From: JAJFUE01 sp039683515
GTDB lineage: Bacteria > Sumerlaeota > Sumerlaeia > MVZB01
Reading direction: 5' to 3'
Assembly (NCBI GenBank): GCA_039683515.1
Contig: JBDKRG010000003.1
Coordinates: 68,496 to 132,495 of the forward strand
DNA length: 64,000 nucleotides
The notes beneath the pieces are model-generated. The model was not told the origin of the DNA and ran no database searches. It saw only the letters and a program-made list of their open reading frames with translations. Made by a program: the position numbers and the translations under genes. How positions within the stretch are numbered: position 1 is the stretch's first letter; the number at the start of each line of letters is the position of its first letter. Positions 16,008-25,285 of the stretch are shown piece after piece.

Positions 16008-17906
16008 TCATTTCACCCCCGCCAGCGCCCCGTCGCGCAGCCATTGCTCGAGCACGACGAGGCTGAACAGGATCTTGTGGTTGTCGGCGCGGCCCGACCG
16101 GTGCGCCCGCATCAGCTCCATGACCGGATCGCGGCGCAGCAGGCCGTCGTACATGAGCGAGGCCGGGTCGCCGAGCAGATCGCCGATGCGGCCGGCCATC
16201 GCCTCGCGGAACCAGCCGCTCACGACGTTGACGGCGAAGCCGCGCTTCCGGCGGCGGAGGACCTCGGCCGGCAGGAAATCGCGGCAGACCCGCGCGTGCA
16301 GCCACTTGCGCGCGCCGTGGCGAACCTTGTAGCCGGAGGGGAGGCACTCGACGTACTCGATGATGTCGTGGTCGAGGTACGGCACCCGCACCTCGAGGCT
16401 GTGGTGCATCGAGAGCTTGTCGGCGTACATGAGCAGCTCGTCGGGGAGCGAGGAGCGGATTTCGAGGAACTGCAGGCCGCCGAGATCGTCGGTGCCGGCC
16501 ATGAGCGGCTCGAGGTCGCGCCAGCAGTCCAGGATGCGGTCGCCGGCGCCGCGCGGCAGGACGCCGTCCGCGAACAGCGCGTCGATCCCCTCGCCCGGCA
16601 TGATCGAGAAGACCTGCTGGTAGTACTCGAGCGTGCCCGGGCGCGCCGCGGCCGCGCCGATCGAATCGAGCCCCCGGCGGATCGCCTCGCCGCCGGAAAA
16701 CCTTCGCAGCCCCGACTCGACCGGCCCGCGCATCCAGCGCGGCACGGCTCGCCAGTAGCGGCCGTAGGCGACGCCGACGTGGCGCCTGTAGCCGCCGAAC
16801 AGCTCGTCGGGCCCCTGGCCCATGAGCGCGACCTTGACGTGCCCGCGCGCCAGCGCGCAGACGAAATACATCGGCACGACCGACGGCGTCGCGATCGGCT
16901 CCTCGACGATCGACACGATGCGCGGCAGCACGTCCTCGAACGTGGCGCGGTCGATCTGGACGGGGATGTTCGGCGCGCCGAGGATGGACGCGGTGCGCGC
17001 GGCGTCGTCCAGCTCGTCGTCGGCGAACGAGCGGCCGAACCCGACCGTGAACGTCTTCCACCCCGCGCCGCGCCGGTTCATGAGCGCCAGGAGCAGGCCC
17101 GAATCGAGGCCGCCGCTCAGAAGCAGTCCGAGCGGCACGTCGCTGACCAGCTGGCGCTCGACCGCCTGGCGGTAAAGCTCGAGCAGCCGGTCCTGCGCCT
17201 CGTCGACGGAGGGGACGGGCTCCAGCGGCCACGGCCGGTAATGCCACCAGCGCTCGACCCGCATCTGCTCGTGCTCGATCACCAGGCGCGTGCCGGGGGC
17301 AAGCTTGCGGATCCCCTGCCAGACCGTGAGCGGCGACGGGGTGTAGCGGTAGCGCAGGAACATGTCGAGCGCCACGGGGTCGATCGCCGGCCGATCGGGG
17401 AGGGCCTCGAGGATGGGCCGGATCTCGGAGCCGAAAACGAGGCCGTCGTCGGCGATCGCGTAATAGAGGCCCTTGATCCCGGCGCGGTCGCGCGCCAGGA
17501 GGAGCCGCCTCTTCCGCGAGTCCCACAGCGCGATCGCGAACATCCCGTTGAGCCGCTCCAGCACGTCGATCCCCCACTGCTGGTAGCCGTGGATGATCGC
17601 CTCGGTGTCGGAGTTGGTGCGGAAATGATGGCCGTGGCTCTCGAGCCGCCGGCGCAGTTCCTTGAAATTGTAAATCTCGCCGTTGAACACGAGCCAGATC
17701 CGGCCGCGCGAGTCCGACATCGGCTGGTGGCCGGCCGAAAGGTCGATGATCGACAGCCGCCGGAACCCGAGCCCCAGCGCGCCGTCGAGATGCATCCCCT
17801 CGTCATCCGGCCCGCGATGGGCGATCGTGTCGCTCATGCGCGAAATGGCCTGCGCGTCGGCGGGGCGACGGGTTCGATACCAGTACTGGCCGCAGATTCC
17901 GCACAT
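16008..17906 (-). CDS. asnB: Asparagine synthase (glutamine-hydrolysing), copy 1
   Basis: The 632-residue protein starts MCGICGQ; Cys2 is the N-terminal nucleophile of class II glutamine amidotransferases. NGEIYNF, typical of the glutaminase domain, follows near residue 75. The C-terminal synthetase domain has LLLSGGLDSGLLLAL, the ATP-pyrophosphatase loop. AsnB-type enzymes transfer glutamine ammonia to an activated carboxylate; copies in polysaccharide clusters often amidate uronic acids or other glycan carboxyls rather than making asparagine. Location among glycosyltransferases favours that second role, but this is inference. A GGAGTGA lies upstream of the start. Confidence 0.88.
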   Translation of the reverse strand: MCGICGQYWYRTRRPADAQAISRMSDTIAHRGPDDEGMHLDGALGLGFRRLSIIDLSAGHQPMSDSRGRIWLVFNGEIYNFKELRRRLESHGHHFRTNSDTEAIIHGYQQWGIDVLERLNGMFAIALWDSRKRRLLLARDRAGIKGLYYAIADDGLVFGSEIRPILEALPDRPAIDPVALDMFLRYRYTPSPLTVWQGIRKLAPGTRLVIEHEQMRVERWWHYRPWPLEPVPSVDEAQDRLLELYRQAVERQLVSDVPLGLLLSGGLDSGLLLALMNRRGAGWKTFTVGFGRSFADDELDDAARTASILGAPNIPVQIDRATFEDVLPRIVSIVEEPIATPSVVPMYFVCALARGHVKVALMGQGPDELFGGYRRHVGVAYGRYWRAVPRWMRGPVESGLRRFSGGEAIRRGLDSIGAAAARPGTLEYYQQVFSIMPGEGIDALFADGVLPRGAGDRILDCWRDLEPLMAGTDDLGGLQFLEIRSSLPDELLMYADKLSMHHSLEVRVPYLDHDIIEYVECLPSGYKVRHGARKWLHARVCRDFLPAEVLRRRKRGFAVNVVSGWFREAMAGRIGDLLGDPASLMYDGLLRRDPVMELMRAHRSGRADNHKILFSLVVLEQWLRDGALAGVK

Positions 17907-17931
17907 AAACCAGGCATTTCACTCCGATTCA

Positions 17932-17961
17932 CGATTACGATTACGAGCACGAGCACGAACG
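17932..17961 (+). repeat. GATTAC/GAGCAC repeat tract
   Basis: Short plus-oriented copy (two GATTAC and two GAGCAC units) in the gap between the asparagine synthase start and the stop of the adjacent glycosyltransferase gene. Its polarity is opposite to the transcription of both neighbours. Confidence 0.8.
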
Positions 17962-17984
17962 TTTGCGAAAACCTCTTTCATGGC

Positions 17985-18899
17985 TTAGAGCCTCGGCCCG
18001 CTGTGGCGCATGCGGTGGAAAACGCCCGCCGGCAGCACCGCGTGCCGAAGCCGATCGATCTGCTCCCGCCTCAAATACTCGATCACGTCGGGCGGGGCCT
18101 TGCGTTCCACGCCCTTCGTCCACGCCCAGAAATAGCCGCCGATCATCATCAGCCCGCCGACGACGAACGGCGGGTGCAGCATGCGGTACGAGCCGGCCGC
18201 GACCTGGAAGAGCGGGTGGTAGCCGAGATGGTAGTTGATGATCCCCTTGCGGAACCGGCTGGCGAAGACGTTGCGGCCGCCGGTCGTCACGCGGCCGTAG
18301 TGGTAGACCGGCAGGTCGCGCAGCGTGCGCGCCGTCCAGCCGTGGCTGCGCGCCATGATCTCGGCCAGCGCGTCGATCCCGCCGATGTCCATCGGCCGGT
18401 AGCCGCCGATGAACTCGAAGCACGAGCGGCGGAAGAGCTGGACGGCGCCGGCCACGCTGTTGTCGCTGATCGCCTGCGGGCGGAATTTCTTGCCGAACTT
18501 CTCCATGATCAGCCCGCCGGCCACGCCCAGGCTGGGGTCGCCTTCCATGAACTCGATGAGCCGCTGGAAGTAGTCGGGGTGGAACGCGACGTCGCCGTCG
18601 ACGTTGCCGATGTACTGGTAGTCGAGCCCCTCGAGCCGCTCGCAGCCGGCGCGGAACGCGGCGACCTTCGAGCCGAAGCCGGGCGTCTCCGAGCCCCGGG
18701 CCGTGACCGGCTCGATGAAGCCGAACTTCCTGGCGTAGGCCTGGACGATCTGGCCCGTGCGGTCGGTCGAGCCGTCATCGACGACGACCCACTTGACCGG
18801 CCGGTGGACCTGCGAGGCCATCGATTCCAGCGTCAGGCCGATGTGCGACTCCTCGTTGCGCGCCGGGGTCACGATCACGTATCGCGGTTTACGCTCCAT
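17985..18899 (-). CDS. Glycosyltransferase family 2
   Basis: About 304 residues with the GT2 core VIVTPARNEE, VVDDGSTDRTG and NVDGDVAFHPDY (the metal-binding acidic motif). A C-terminal hydrophobic stretch (FVVGGLMMIGGYFWAW) probably associates with the membrane. Two ATGs lie close together; the one at 18899 has AGGTGA six bases upstream and is preferred over 18905. The start overlaps the stop of the second asparagine synthase gene. It is a cytoplasmic-side sugar transferase for the glycan; donor unknown. Confidence 0.86.
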   Translation of the reverse strand: MERKPRYVIVTPARNEESHIGLTLESMASQVHRPVKWVVVDDGSTDRTGQIVQAYARKFGFIEPVTARGSETPGFGSKVAAFRAGCERLEGLDYQYIGNVDGDVAFHPDYFQRLIEFMEGDPSLGVAGGLIMEKFGKKFRPQAISDNSVAGAVQLFRRSCFEFIGGYRPMDIGGIDALAEIMARSHGWTARTLRDLPVYHYGRVTTGGRNVFASRFRKGIINYHLGYHPLFQVAAGSYRMLHPPFVVGGLMMIGGYFWAWTKGVERKAPPDVIEYLRREQIDRLRHAVLPAGVFHRMRHSGPRL

Positions 18900-20835
18900 G
18901 GGCATTCACCTGCGCCTGGGATGGGGGATGGGGCTTCAGCGCCGGCGGGGCGTCGATCGCCTCGCGCAGCCACAGCTCGAGGATGGTCAGCATCCACAGC
19001 TTCACGCCCGCGTAGGAGTCGGGCCTGCGCTCGAACGCGCCGCGCTGGCCCGCGATGAACTTCCCGAGCCGCTCGCGCCGGAACAGGTCGCGCCCGAGGA
19101 TGCCGTCCTCCGAGAGGCAATCCTCCATGACGCCGCGCAGCGGCGGCCGCGCCATCCACAGGCAGGTCGGGAACGAGAACCCCATCTTGGGCCGGTCGAA
19201 CACCTCCGGCGGGACCATGCCGCGGATCACCTCGGTCAGGAGCCACTTGCCGCGGCCGTTCCTGAACTTGAGCCGCACCGGCAGGCGCGCGGCGAAATCG
19301 ATGAGTTTTTCGTCGAAGAACGGCACGCGGATCTCGAGCGCGTGCGCCATGCTCATGACGTCGGTGTCGCGCAGGAGGGTGTTGCCGAGGTAGATCAGCT
19401 TGTCGAGCCGGCACGCCTCGTCGACGGGATCGAGCGGATCCGGCGAGCGGTAGATCTCCTCGCGCATGTGGCGGCGCACGGTCATCGGCCGCGTCATGAT
19501 CCGGCCGATCTCGAGGTCGGTGAACAGCGCGCGCACCATCCGGTAGCGGTCCAGCGGCGTCGGCCACGCCCCGAGCATGCCGAACCCGCCGCGCGCCAGC
19601 TTCGAGCGCTGAACGCCCAGCGGCATTCGTTCGTAAAGCCCGCGCAGGAGATCGCTCGCGGCCCGCGGCGGCGCCGGCGCGTTGCGCAGCTTCTCGAGCC
19701 AGCGCACGGTGTGGTAGCCGGCGAAGAGCTCGTCGCCGCCCATGCCCGACAGGCAGACCGTGATCCGGCGCCGCGCGTGCTGCGAGACGAAATACGTGTT
19801 CAGGCCGTCGCTCGAGGGCTGGTCCAGGTGGCTGACGAACCCCGGCAGCGCCCCCGCGACGTCCTCGCCCGTCAGGATGATTTCGTTGTGGTCGGTCCCG
19901 TAGCGCTCGGCGACACGGCGCGCGATGTGGGTCTCGTCGAACGCGGCCCGGCCGACGTCGAACCCGATCGAAAACGTCTTGATGTCCGGGACGCCGACGC
20001 GCGACATGAACGCCACGACCGTGCTCGAGTCGATGCCGCCCGAGAGGAACACGCCCAGCGGCACGTCGCTGATGAGCTGGCTGCGGACGGCCTCCTCGAG
20101 GCGATCGGTCAGTTGTTCGGCCGCCTCGCGCTCGCCGATGGCCGGCTTGTCGGCCTCGGGGATGTAGGGCGGCCGCCAGTACTGCTCGATCTGCAGCCGG
20201 CCGCCGCTCCAGCGCAGGCTGTGCCCGGGCCGCAACGCGAAAACGCCCTTGATGATCGTGGCCGGCGCCTCGATGCTCCCGCCGCAGAGGAACTGCTCGA
20301 CGGCCAGTTCGCTGACGCGGCGGTCGGCGAGGCCGGCGGCCGTCAGCGCGCGGATCTCGGAGGCGAGGCCGATCCCCCAGTCGCCCGAGCAGTAATAGAG
20401 CGGCTTGATGCCGACGCGGTCGCGCGCGGCGAACAGCTCGCCCTTGAGCCAGTCGTAGACGACGAACGCGAACATGCCGCTGAGGCGGTCGAGGCACGCC
20501 TCGCCCAGCTCGGCGTACATCGCCAGCAGCACCTCGCAGTCGCCGCTGGTCCGGAACGGGCGGCCGCGCGCCTCGAGCTCGCGCCGCAGCTCCTGGAAGT
20601 TGTAGATCTCGCCGTTGAACACGATCGTGTAGCGGCCGTCGGGGGTCGACATCGGCTGGTTGGCGCGGTCGGAGAGGTCGATGATCTTGAGACGCTGGTG
20701 GCCGAGGAAAACGCCTTCCTCCGCCATCGCCCCCCAGCAATCGGGCCCGCGGTGATCCATCGTCGCCAGCGCCGCCTCGAGCCGCTCGCGGTCGACGTCG
20801 CCCCTGCTGCTCACGCATGCCAGAACTCCGCACAT
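18889..20835 (-). CDS. asnB: Asparagine synthase (glutamine-hydrolysing), copy 2
   Basis: The 648-residue protein starts MCGVLACV, with Cys2 as the glutaminase nucleophile, followed by HRGPDCWG and NGEIYNFQELRR. The synthetase domain contains GVFLSGGIDSSTVVAF. It is homologous to but clearly distinct from the copy 1 kb away and is nearer to the exopolysaccharide-associated amidotransferase type. The start is fixed by the MCG motif; a 225-codon upstream extension is an artefact. Having two such enzymes suggests at least one amidates a cell-surface sugar rather than free aspartate. Confidence 0.88.
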   Translation of the reverse strand: MCGVLACVSSRGDVDRERLEAALATMDHRGPDCWGAMAEEGVFLGHQRLKIIDLSDRANQPMSTPDGRYTIVFNGEIYNFQELRRELEARGRPFRTSGDCEVLLAMYAELGEACLDRLSGMFAFVVYDWLKGELFAARDRVGIKPLYYCSGDWGIGLASEIRALTAAGLADRRVSELAVEQFLCGGSIEAPATIIKGVFALRPGHSLRWSGGRLQIEQYWRPPYIPEADKPAIGEREAAEQLTDRLEEAVRSQLISDVPLGVFLSGGIDSSTVVAFMSRVGVPDIKTFSIGFDVGRAAFDETHIARRVAERYGTDHNEIILTGEDVAGALPGFVSHLDQPSSDGLNTYFVSQHARRRITVCLSGMGGDELFAGYHTVRWLEKLRNAPAPPRAASDLLRGLYERMPLGVQRSKLARGGFGMLGAWPTPLDRYRMVRALFTDLEIGRIMTRPMTVRRHMREEIYRSPDPLDPVDEACRLDKLIYLGNTLLRDTDVMSMAHALEIRVPFFDEKLIDFAARLPVRLKFRNGRGKWLLTEVIRGMVPPEVFDRPKMGFSFPTCLWMARPPLRGVMEDCLSEDGILGRDLFRRERLGKFIAGQRGAFERRPDSYAGVKLWMLTILELWLREAIDAPPALKPHPPSQAQVNAHGA

Positions 20836-20840
20836 AAGCG

Positions 20841-21809
20841 TCACCCCGCTTGATGAGATCGCTGGGCGCGGCCGCCGGCCAGCCAGGCCAGGCACGCCGC
20901 GCTGCGTCGGATCCTGTGCGCCCAGTCGGCGCGGCGGCCCGGCCGCGCGGCATACATCAGCGCGCCGGCCGCCAGGCGCACGAGCTGGTGCAGCGCGATC
21001 ATCGCCGCGCAGTAAAGCCAGCCCACCCGGCCGTGGTGCTTGCGCCAGTAGCGCAGGATCGAGCGCTGGAGCTCGATGAAGAACCGCGTCGGCTGGAGGT
21101 TCGAGCTCGCCCCGCCGAAATGGATCGCGCTGCCGGCCGGGTGATAGACCACGCGCCAGCCGCCGCGCCGGAAGCGCCGGCACCAGTCCATGTCCTCGCC
21201 ATACATGAAGAACCCCGCGTCGAGCGGGCCGATCCGGTCGACCGCCGAGGCGCGCGCCACCCAGAAGCAGCCGGTGAGGATGTCCACGTCGCGCGTGGCG
21301 CGCAGGTGCCGCTCCGCCAGGCGCGTGTCGCCGAGCCAGTCGGCCGACGGGAAGAGCCGCGACAGGCCGGCCGACTCGCACAGCCGGTTCCAGTAGCCCG
21401 GGAAGCGCAGGGCGTTGGGCTGGAGCCGGCCGTCGCGGCCGAGGATGCGCGGCGAGATCAGGCCGATGTCGGGGTGCTCGTTCATCTCGCGGAGCATCGA
21501 ATCCATGCATCCCGGCAGGACGACGGCGTCCGAGTTGATGAGCGCCAGATATTTCCCCCTGGCCGCCGCGATCCCCTGGTTGTTGGCGCGCGCGAAGCCC
21601 AGGTTCGCGGCGTTGCGGATGACCCGCGCGCCGGTGAAGGCCGCGGCGACGGCGTCCGGACTGCCGTCGGTCGAGGCGTTGTCGACGACGATCAGCTCGT
21701 GCGGGATCGCGGCGCAGTCCTCCTCGATCGAGCGCAGGCAGTCGAGCGTCATCCGGAGCGTGTTCCAGCTCACCACGATCGCGGAAATGACGGGGGCGGG
21801 TCGGCTCAT
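20841..21809 (-). CDS. Glycosyltransferase family 2 (rhamnosyltransferase-like)
   Basis: The 322-residue protein has a GT2 N-terminus (AIVVSWNTLRMTLDCL, VVDNASTDGSPDAV), the NLGFARANNQG motif of WbbL/RfbF-type rhamnosyltransferases, a SDAVV metal motif and MYGEDMDWCRR, a typical acceptor/base region of this subgroup. A basic C-terminal tail follows a hydrophobic segment. The start overlaps the stop of the O-antigen polymerase-like gene (ATGA). It probably adds rhamnose or a similar deoxysugar to the lipid-linked repeat unit. Confidence 0.84.
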   Translation of the reverse strand: MSRPAPVISAIVVSWNTLRMTLDCLRSIEEDCAAIPHELIVVDNASTDGSPDAVAAAFTGARVIRNAANLGFARANNQGIAAARGKYLALINSDAVVLPGCMDSMLREMNEHPDIGLISPRILGRDGRLQPNALRFPGYWNRLCESAGLSRLFPSADWLGDTRLAERHLRATRDVDILTGCFWVARASAVDRIGPLDAGFFMYGEDMDWCRRFRRGGWRVVYHPAGSAIHFGGASSNLQPTRFFIELQRSILRYWRKHHGRVGWLYCAAMIALHQLVRLAAGALMYAARPGRRADWAHRIRRSAACLAWLAGGRAQRSHQAG

Positions 21810-23185
21810 GGGCGCGCCTCCGCGACCGGCGGCGCCACCCGCGGCGCGCGCATCACGACGATGTAGCCGCGCGGGCGCGTGGCGGGGGCCCCGCCGTGGG
21901 CCATGATCATCGGCAGGGTGGCCGACAGCGCGATCAGGATGTAGAACATGGTCATGATCTGCTCGAGGGGCGCCACGGTCATGAGGGCCACGTTCAGCCC
22001 GACAATGCCGCCGGCCAGCGCCCAGACCTGCCACTTGTCGGGCGGGCACCTGGCCCAGCGCGCCGCCTGGTAGAGGTGCAGGTAGGTCATGATGTTCATA
22101 ATCACAAACGGTATCGTGCCGATCAGCCCGGTGCGCGCCAGGCGGTGGACGTACATGTTCACGAGGTCTTTCTGCTGCCAGCCGAACGCGCTGTTGTCGT
22201 TGCCGGGCCCGGCGCCGACGTAGCCGTAGCCGGCCAGCCAGTGGCCGTCCATCCCGCCGCCGAAGGCCTCGTCGAAGAGCTTGATCCGGTAATAGGCGCT
22301 CTCGCCGCTGAGCGCCAGGCGCGTCAGGACGTGGTAAAAGTGGCGGTTGCTGAACGCCTCGATGAACAGGATCCCGCCCAGTAGCAGCGCCGCGCCGACC
22401 GGCCAGTAGCGGCGGATCGGGAAGCAGCACAGGAACGCCACCATCACCACGAACGCGAACAGGGGCCCGCTCGAAACCGACGCCATCATCCCGGCCAGCA
22501 TGAACCCGAACAGGATGTAGAGCGTCGGCCTGGGCCAGATCCTTGCCTGCCACAGGCTCAGCAGCAGCGCCGCCGCGCACGGGAAGAACATCCCGTAGGC
22601 GATGTAATTGCCGAACGTGAGCGTGGCGCGGTAGAAGCCGAGCCGCTGCGCGTTGACCTCGGACCCATGGGTTTCGCCCAGCCCCCAGGCCGCATACGCA
22701 TCCATGAACCCGACGACGTTGTAGCCGGTGACCGATTGGATCACGCCGAAGAAGGCCAGCGGGACGGCGATGAGCGCGAGGAACCTGGCGAACCGGATCA
22801 GTTCGGCGTGGCCGCTGACGATCATCCGCACGGCGGCGTACGGAAGCAGGGTATCCATCAGCACGCCCCCCTCGCGCACCAGGACCAGCTGGGCGGGGAC
22901 GTTGAGCTGGTAGGCGAAGAACGCCGACGCCCACACGATCGCGACGATGAGGTCGACCAGGTTCGGCCGCAGCCGGCTCCGCACCTCGCGGCTGCAGAGA
23001 GCGCGGACGCACAGCGCCACGACCACGATCCGCTGCACGTTGAAATCGAGCGTGAAGATCTCGACGGTCAGCCGCTGCGGGTAGAGGAACAGCGCCGCGG
23101 CAAACACGCACAGCCCGTTGATCGGCCGCAGGACCAGCACCAGCAGCGAGGCGCACAGGGCAACCAGCAGGGTTACGGTTTCCAT
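21806..23185 (-). CDS. O-antigen polymerase/ligase-like membrane protein
   Basis: The 459-residue protein is polytopic, with hydrophobic helices along most of its length and a large periplasmic-type loop around residues 280-350 (ESAYYRIKLFDEAF to GYGYVGAGPGND). This is the layout of Wzy polymerases and WaaL ligases. It would polymerise repeat units or transfer glycan to a carrier in the periplasm. It is the most upstream minus-strand gene of the locus, so the operon promoter probably lies within 23186-23452. Polymerase cannot be distinguished from ligase by inspection. Confidence 0.78.
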   Translation of the reverse strand: METVTLLVALCASLLVLVLRPINGLCVFAAALFLYPQRLTVEIFTLDFNVQRIVVVALCVRALCSREVRSRLRPNLVDLIVAIVWASAFFAYQLNVPAQLVLVREGGVLMDTLLPYAAVRMIVSGHAELIRFARFLALIAVPLAFFGVIQSVTGYNVVGFMDAYAAWGLGETHGSEVNAQRLGFYRATLTFGNYIAYGMFFPCAAALLLSLWQARIWPRPTLYILFGFMLAGMMASVSSGPLFAFVVMVAFLCCFPIRRYWPVGAALLLGGILFIEAFSNRHFYHVLTRLALSGESAYYRIKLFDEAFGGGMDGHWLAGYGYVGAGPGNDNSAFGWQQKDLVNMYVHRLARTGLIGTIPFVIMNIMTYLHLYQAARWARCPPDKWQVWALAGGIVGLNVALMTVAPLEQIMTMFYILIALSATLPMIMAHGGAPATRPRGYIVVMRAPRVAPPVAEARP

Positions 23186-23452
23186 ACGGCGACCGCTCTC
23201 GTTTCAGCGCTAAACGGGTTCCGGCTGAAAACGAGCATTTCCCATACCAGAGCCCGGGGGGCGCGCCGATTTGTTTCCGGGGGCCTTGCCGGATTGAATC
23301 CATGAGGCTTGCCCGACCGCTTGCCCAAACGCGGCCGCCCGCCCGGCGGGCGGTCAGAAATCATTGCCGAGTCAAATGTTGCTCGCTTTCGGGTTCCCTT
23401 CGCCGTGGCTCCGCCATTGCAAGCTTCGGCCGTTGCGCCGCATAATCGGCCG

Positions 23453-24937
23453 ATGAGCCCAGCGCCCGCCAACGCCCGCCCCGTCCGCCGCGCCATGTTC
23501 TGGTCGGCGCTGATCGTGCTGCTGACGGCCGGCTATTTCCGGCCGGCCTGGCCCGGCTGGAACGTCAACTCGCAGCTCGACATGACCTATGCCCTCGTCG
23601 AGCGCGGGACGCTGCGCATCGACGCCTACCACGACCGCCAGGGCGACGAGCTCTTCACCAACGACAAGGCGTTCGTGGGCGGCCACTTCTACACCGACAA
23701 GAGCCCGGTGACGCCGCTGCTCGGCGTCCCCGCGTTCGCGGCGTATCGATGGGTCGCCGATTTCGTTCCCGGCTCGTTCAGTTACGCGGCGGCGCGCTAC
23801 TGGACGACGTGGCTGACGATCGGCCTGGCCGCCGCGCTCCTGGCCGCGATGACGACACTGCTGCTGGCGCGGCTCGGCGTGGCGCCCGTGACCGCCTCGC
23901 GCGCCTCGGCGCTGTGGATCGCCGGCACGCCGCTCGTCGCCTACGCCGTCCTGTTCTTCAACTACCTGCCGGCGTGCGCGTTCGCGCTCGGCGGGTTCAT
24001 GCTGGCGCGCCGCGCGTGGTCGGGCGAGCCGGCGGGCAAATGGATCTTTTATCTCGCGGGCGTGCTCGTCGGCCTGTCGGTCTGGACGCTCAACACCGTC
24101 GCCGTCCTCGCGATCCTGCTGACGGTGGCGCTGGTTTCCGTCCCGGCCGGCTCGCTCGGGGAGCGCTGGAGGCGGCTGTGGCCGTGGGCGCTGGGGGGGG
24201 TGACCGGCGCTGCGGGCCATTTCATTTACGTCAAGGCGATCTTCGGCACGTTCGGCTCGCCCTACGCCTTCGAGCATGACCCCGAGTTCCTCGCGGCGAT
24301 GGGCAAGGGCCTGATGGGGGCGGGCTGGCCGCGGCCGCTGGTGGCGTGGCTCATCACGTTCTCGCCGTTCCAGGGCCTGTTCCTGTGGTGGCCGCTGACG
24401 CTCGCGGCGCTGATCGGGTGCGCCTGGATGATCGCGCGCGGCCGGCGCGCCGAGCGGGTCGACTCGATCGTCGCCGTCGCGTTCCTCGCGCTGCTCATCG
24501 CCTACACGAGCGGCTATTACATGTGGTGGGGGGGCAAGGCGTTCGTGCCGCGGCACCTGATCCCGGCCATCGGCATTCTGGGCGTCGGCTTGGCCCCGCT
24601 GCTGCGCGACCGGCGGGCGGGTTATGCCGTCTTGGCGCTCGGGGTGATCGGCGCGGTGCTGAATTTCGCGCCGGTCGGGCTCGACCCGCAGCCGTGGGTG
24701 AGGCTCGACAAGGAGCTGCTCCTGCGCCCCGAAACCGTGGGGGCGTGGCCGAGCGTGATGATCTTCATGCAGGGGGCGGTCTGGCTCGGCGGGAACATCT
24801 CGCCCAACTGGGGGACCGCGCTCGGCCTCAAGGGTGGCCTCTCGATCCTCCCGCTGATCGCCATGTGGGTCGTGTTCTGGATCGTCCCGCTGATCGAAAA
24901 CGCATCGGGCAAAAACAAAATCCAGCCGACGGATTAG
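23453..24937 (+). CDS. Polytopic membrane protein, possibly GT39/ArnT-like
   Basis: The 494-residue protein has many hydrophobic segments and an early extracytoplasmic loop with YHDRQGDELFTNDKAF and HFYTDKSPVTPLLG. The loop resembles the D/E-rich first loop of lipid-phosphate-sugar-dependent (GT39/GT83-like) glycosyltransferases. The ATG at 23453 is preferred, since the 48-codon in-frame extension reads like non-coding sequence and lacks hydrophobic character. It is divergent from the O-antigen polymerase-like gene. It is more probably a glycan-modifying transferase than a transporter, but the assignment is tentative. Confidence 0.65.
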   Translation: MSPAPANARPVRRAMFWSALIVLLTAGYFRPAWPGWNVNSQLDMTYALVERGTLRIDAYHDRQGDELFTNDKAFVGGHFYTDKSPVTPLLGVPAFAAYRWVADFVPGSFSYAAARYWTTWLTIGLAAALLAAMTTLLLARLGVAPVTASRASALWIAGTPLVAYAVLFFNYLPACAFALGGFMLARRAWSGEPAGKWIFYLAGVLVGLSVWTLNTVAVLAILLTVALVSVPAGSLGERWRRLWPWALGGVTGAAGHFIYVKAIFGTFGSPYAFEHDPEFLAAMGKGLMGAGWPRPLVAWLITFSPFQGLFLWWPLTLAALIGCAWMIARGRRAERVDSIVAVAFLALLIAYTSGYYMWWGGKAFVPRHLIPAIGILGVGLAPLLRDRRAGYAVLALGVIGAVLNFAPVGLDPQPWVRLDKELLLRPETVGAWPSVMIFMQGAVWLGGNISPNWGTALGLKGGLSILPLIAMWVVFWIVPLIENASGKNKIQPTD

Positions 24938-25285
24938 TACTGCTCCGCCACTCCGCACGATCAGCTTTCTTTTTGCGCTGAAGGCGCAAGATAAAAAAGC
25001 CTGGGGCGGAGCGCAGCCCCAGGTCGCGAACCGCATCCAACCGGAGCTCTGAAAGAGCGAGAGAAATCGGCTTCTCCCGCGCCTTCAGCGCTCCAACGAT
25101 ATTGCGTCTTTTACCTGGGGCTGCGCTTCGCTCCAGGCTGTATTCTTTCGCGCTTTCAGCGCTTGGGATTGCTTGCATCCCAAAACAGACGACATATGGC
25201 CGAGTAGTCATCAACGGCCCCCAAACGGGTGCGCGCGGATCCCGATCGATCCGCGCGCCGTCCGCGTCCCGTATTGGATGGAAGC
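24938..25285. other. Intergenic repeat region with long inverted repeat
   Basis: No gene is supported. An inverted pair, AGCCTGGGGCGGAGCGCAGC.. at 24998-25024 and its near complement at 25113-25139, encloses about 90 bases, with smaller hairpins such as TTGCGC-TGAAG-GCGCAA at 24973-24988. This type of element lies between convergent genes here and may act as a transcription barrier or be a small non-autonomous mobile repeat. Confidence 0.6.
24998..25139. repeat. Inverted repeat pair (CCTGGGGCGGAGCGCAGCCCC type)
   Basis: Two 27-base arms, each internally palindromic (CTGGGGC...GCCCCAG), face each other across an 88-base spacer containing GAGAAATCGGCTTCTC and GCGCTGAAAGCGC-like hairpins. Confidence 0.75.

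Noticed and set aside
24998..25139. Insertion sequence ends around the inverted repeat
   Set aside because: The enclosed 88 bases encode no transposase and no target-site duplication was seen.
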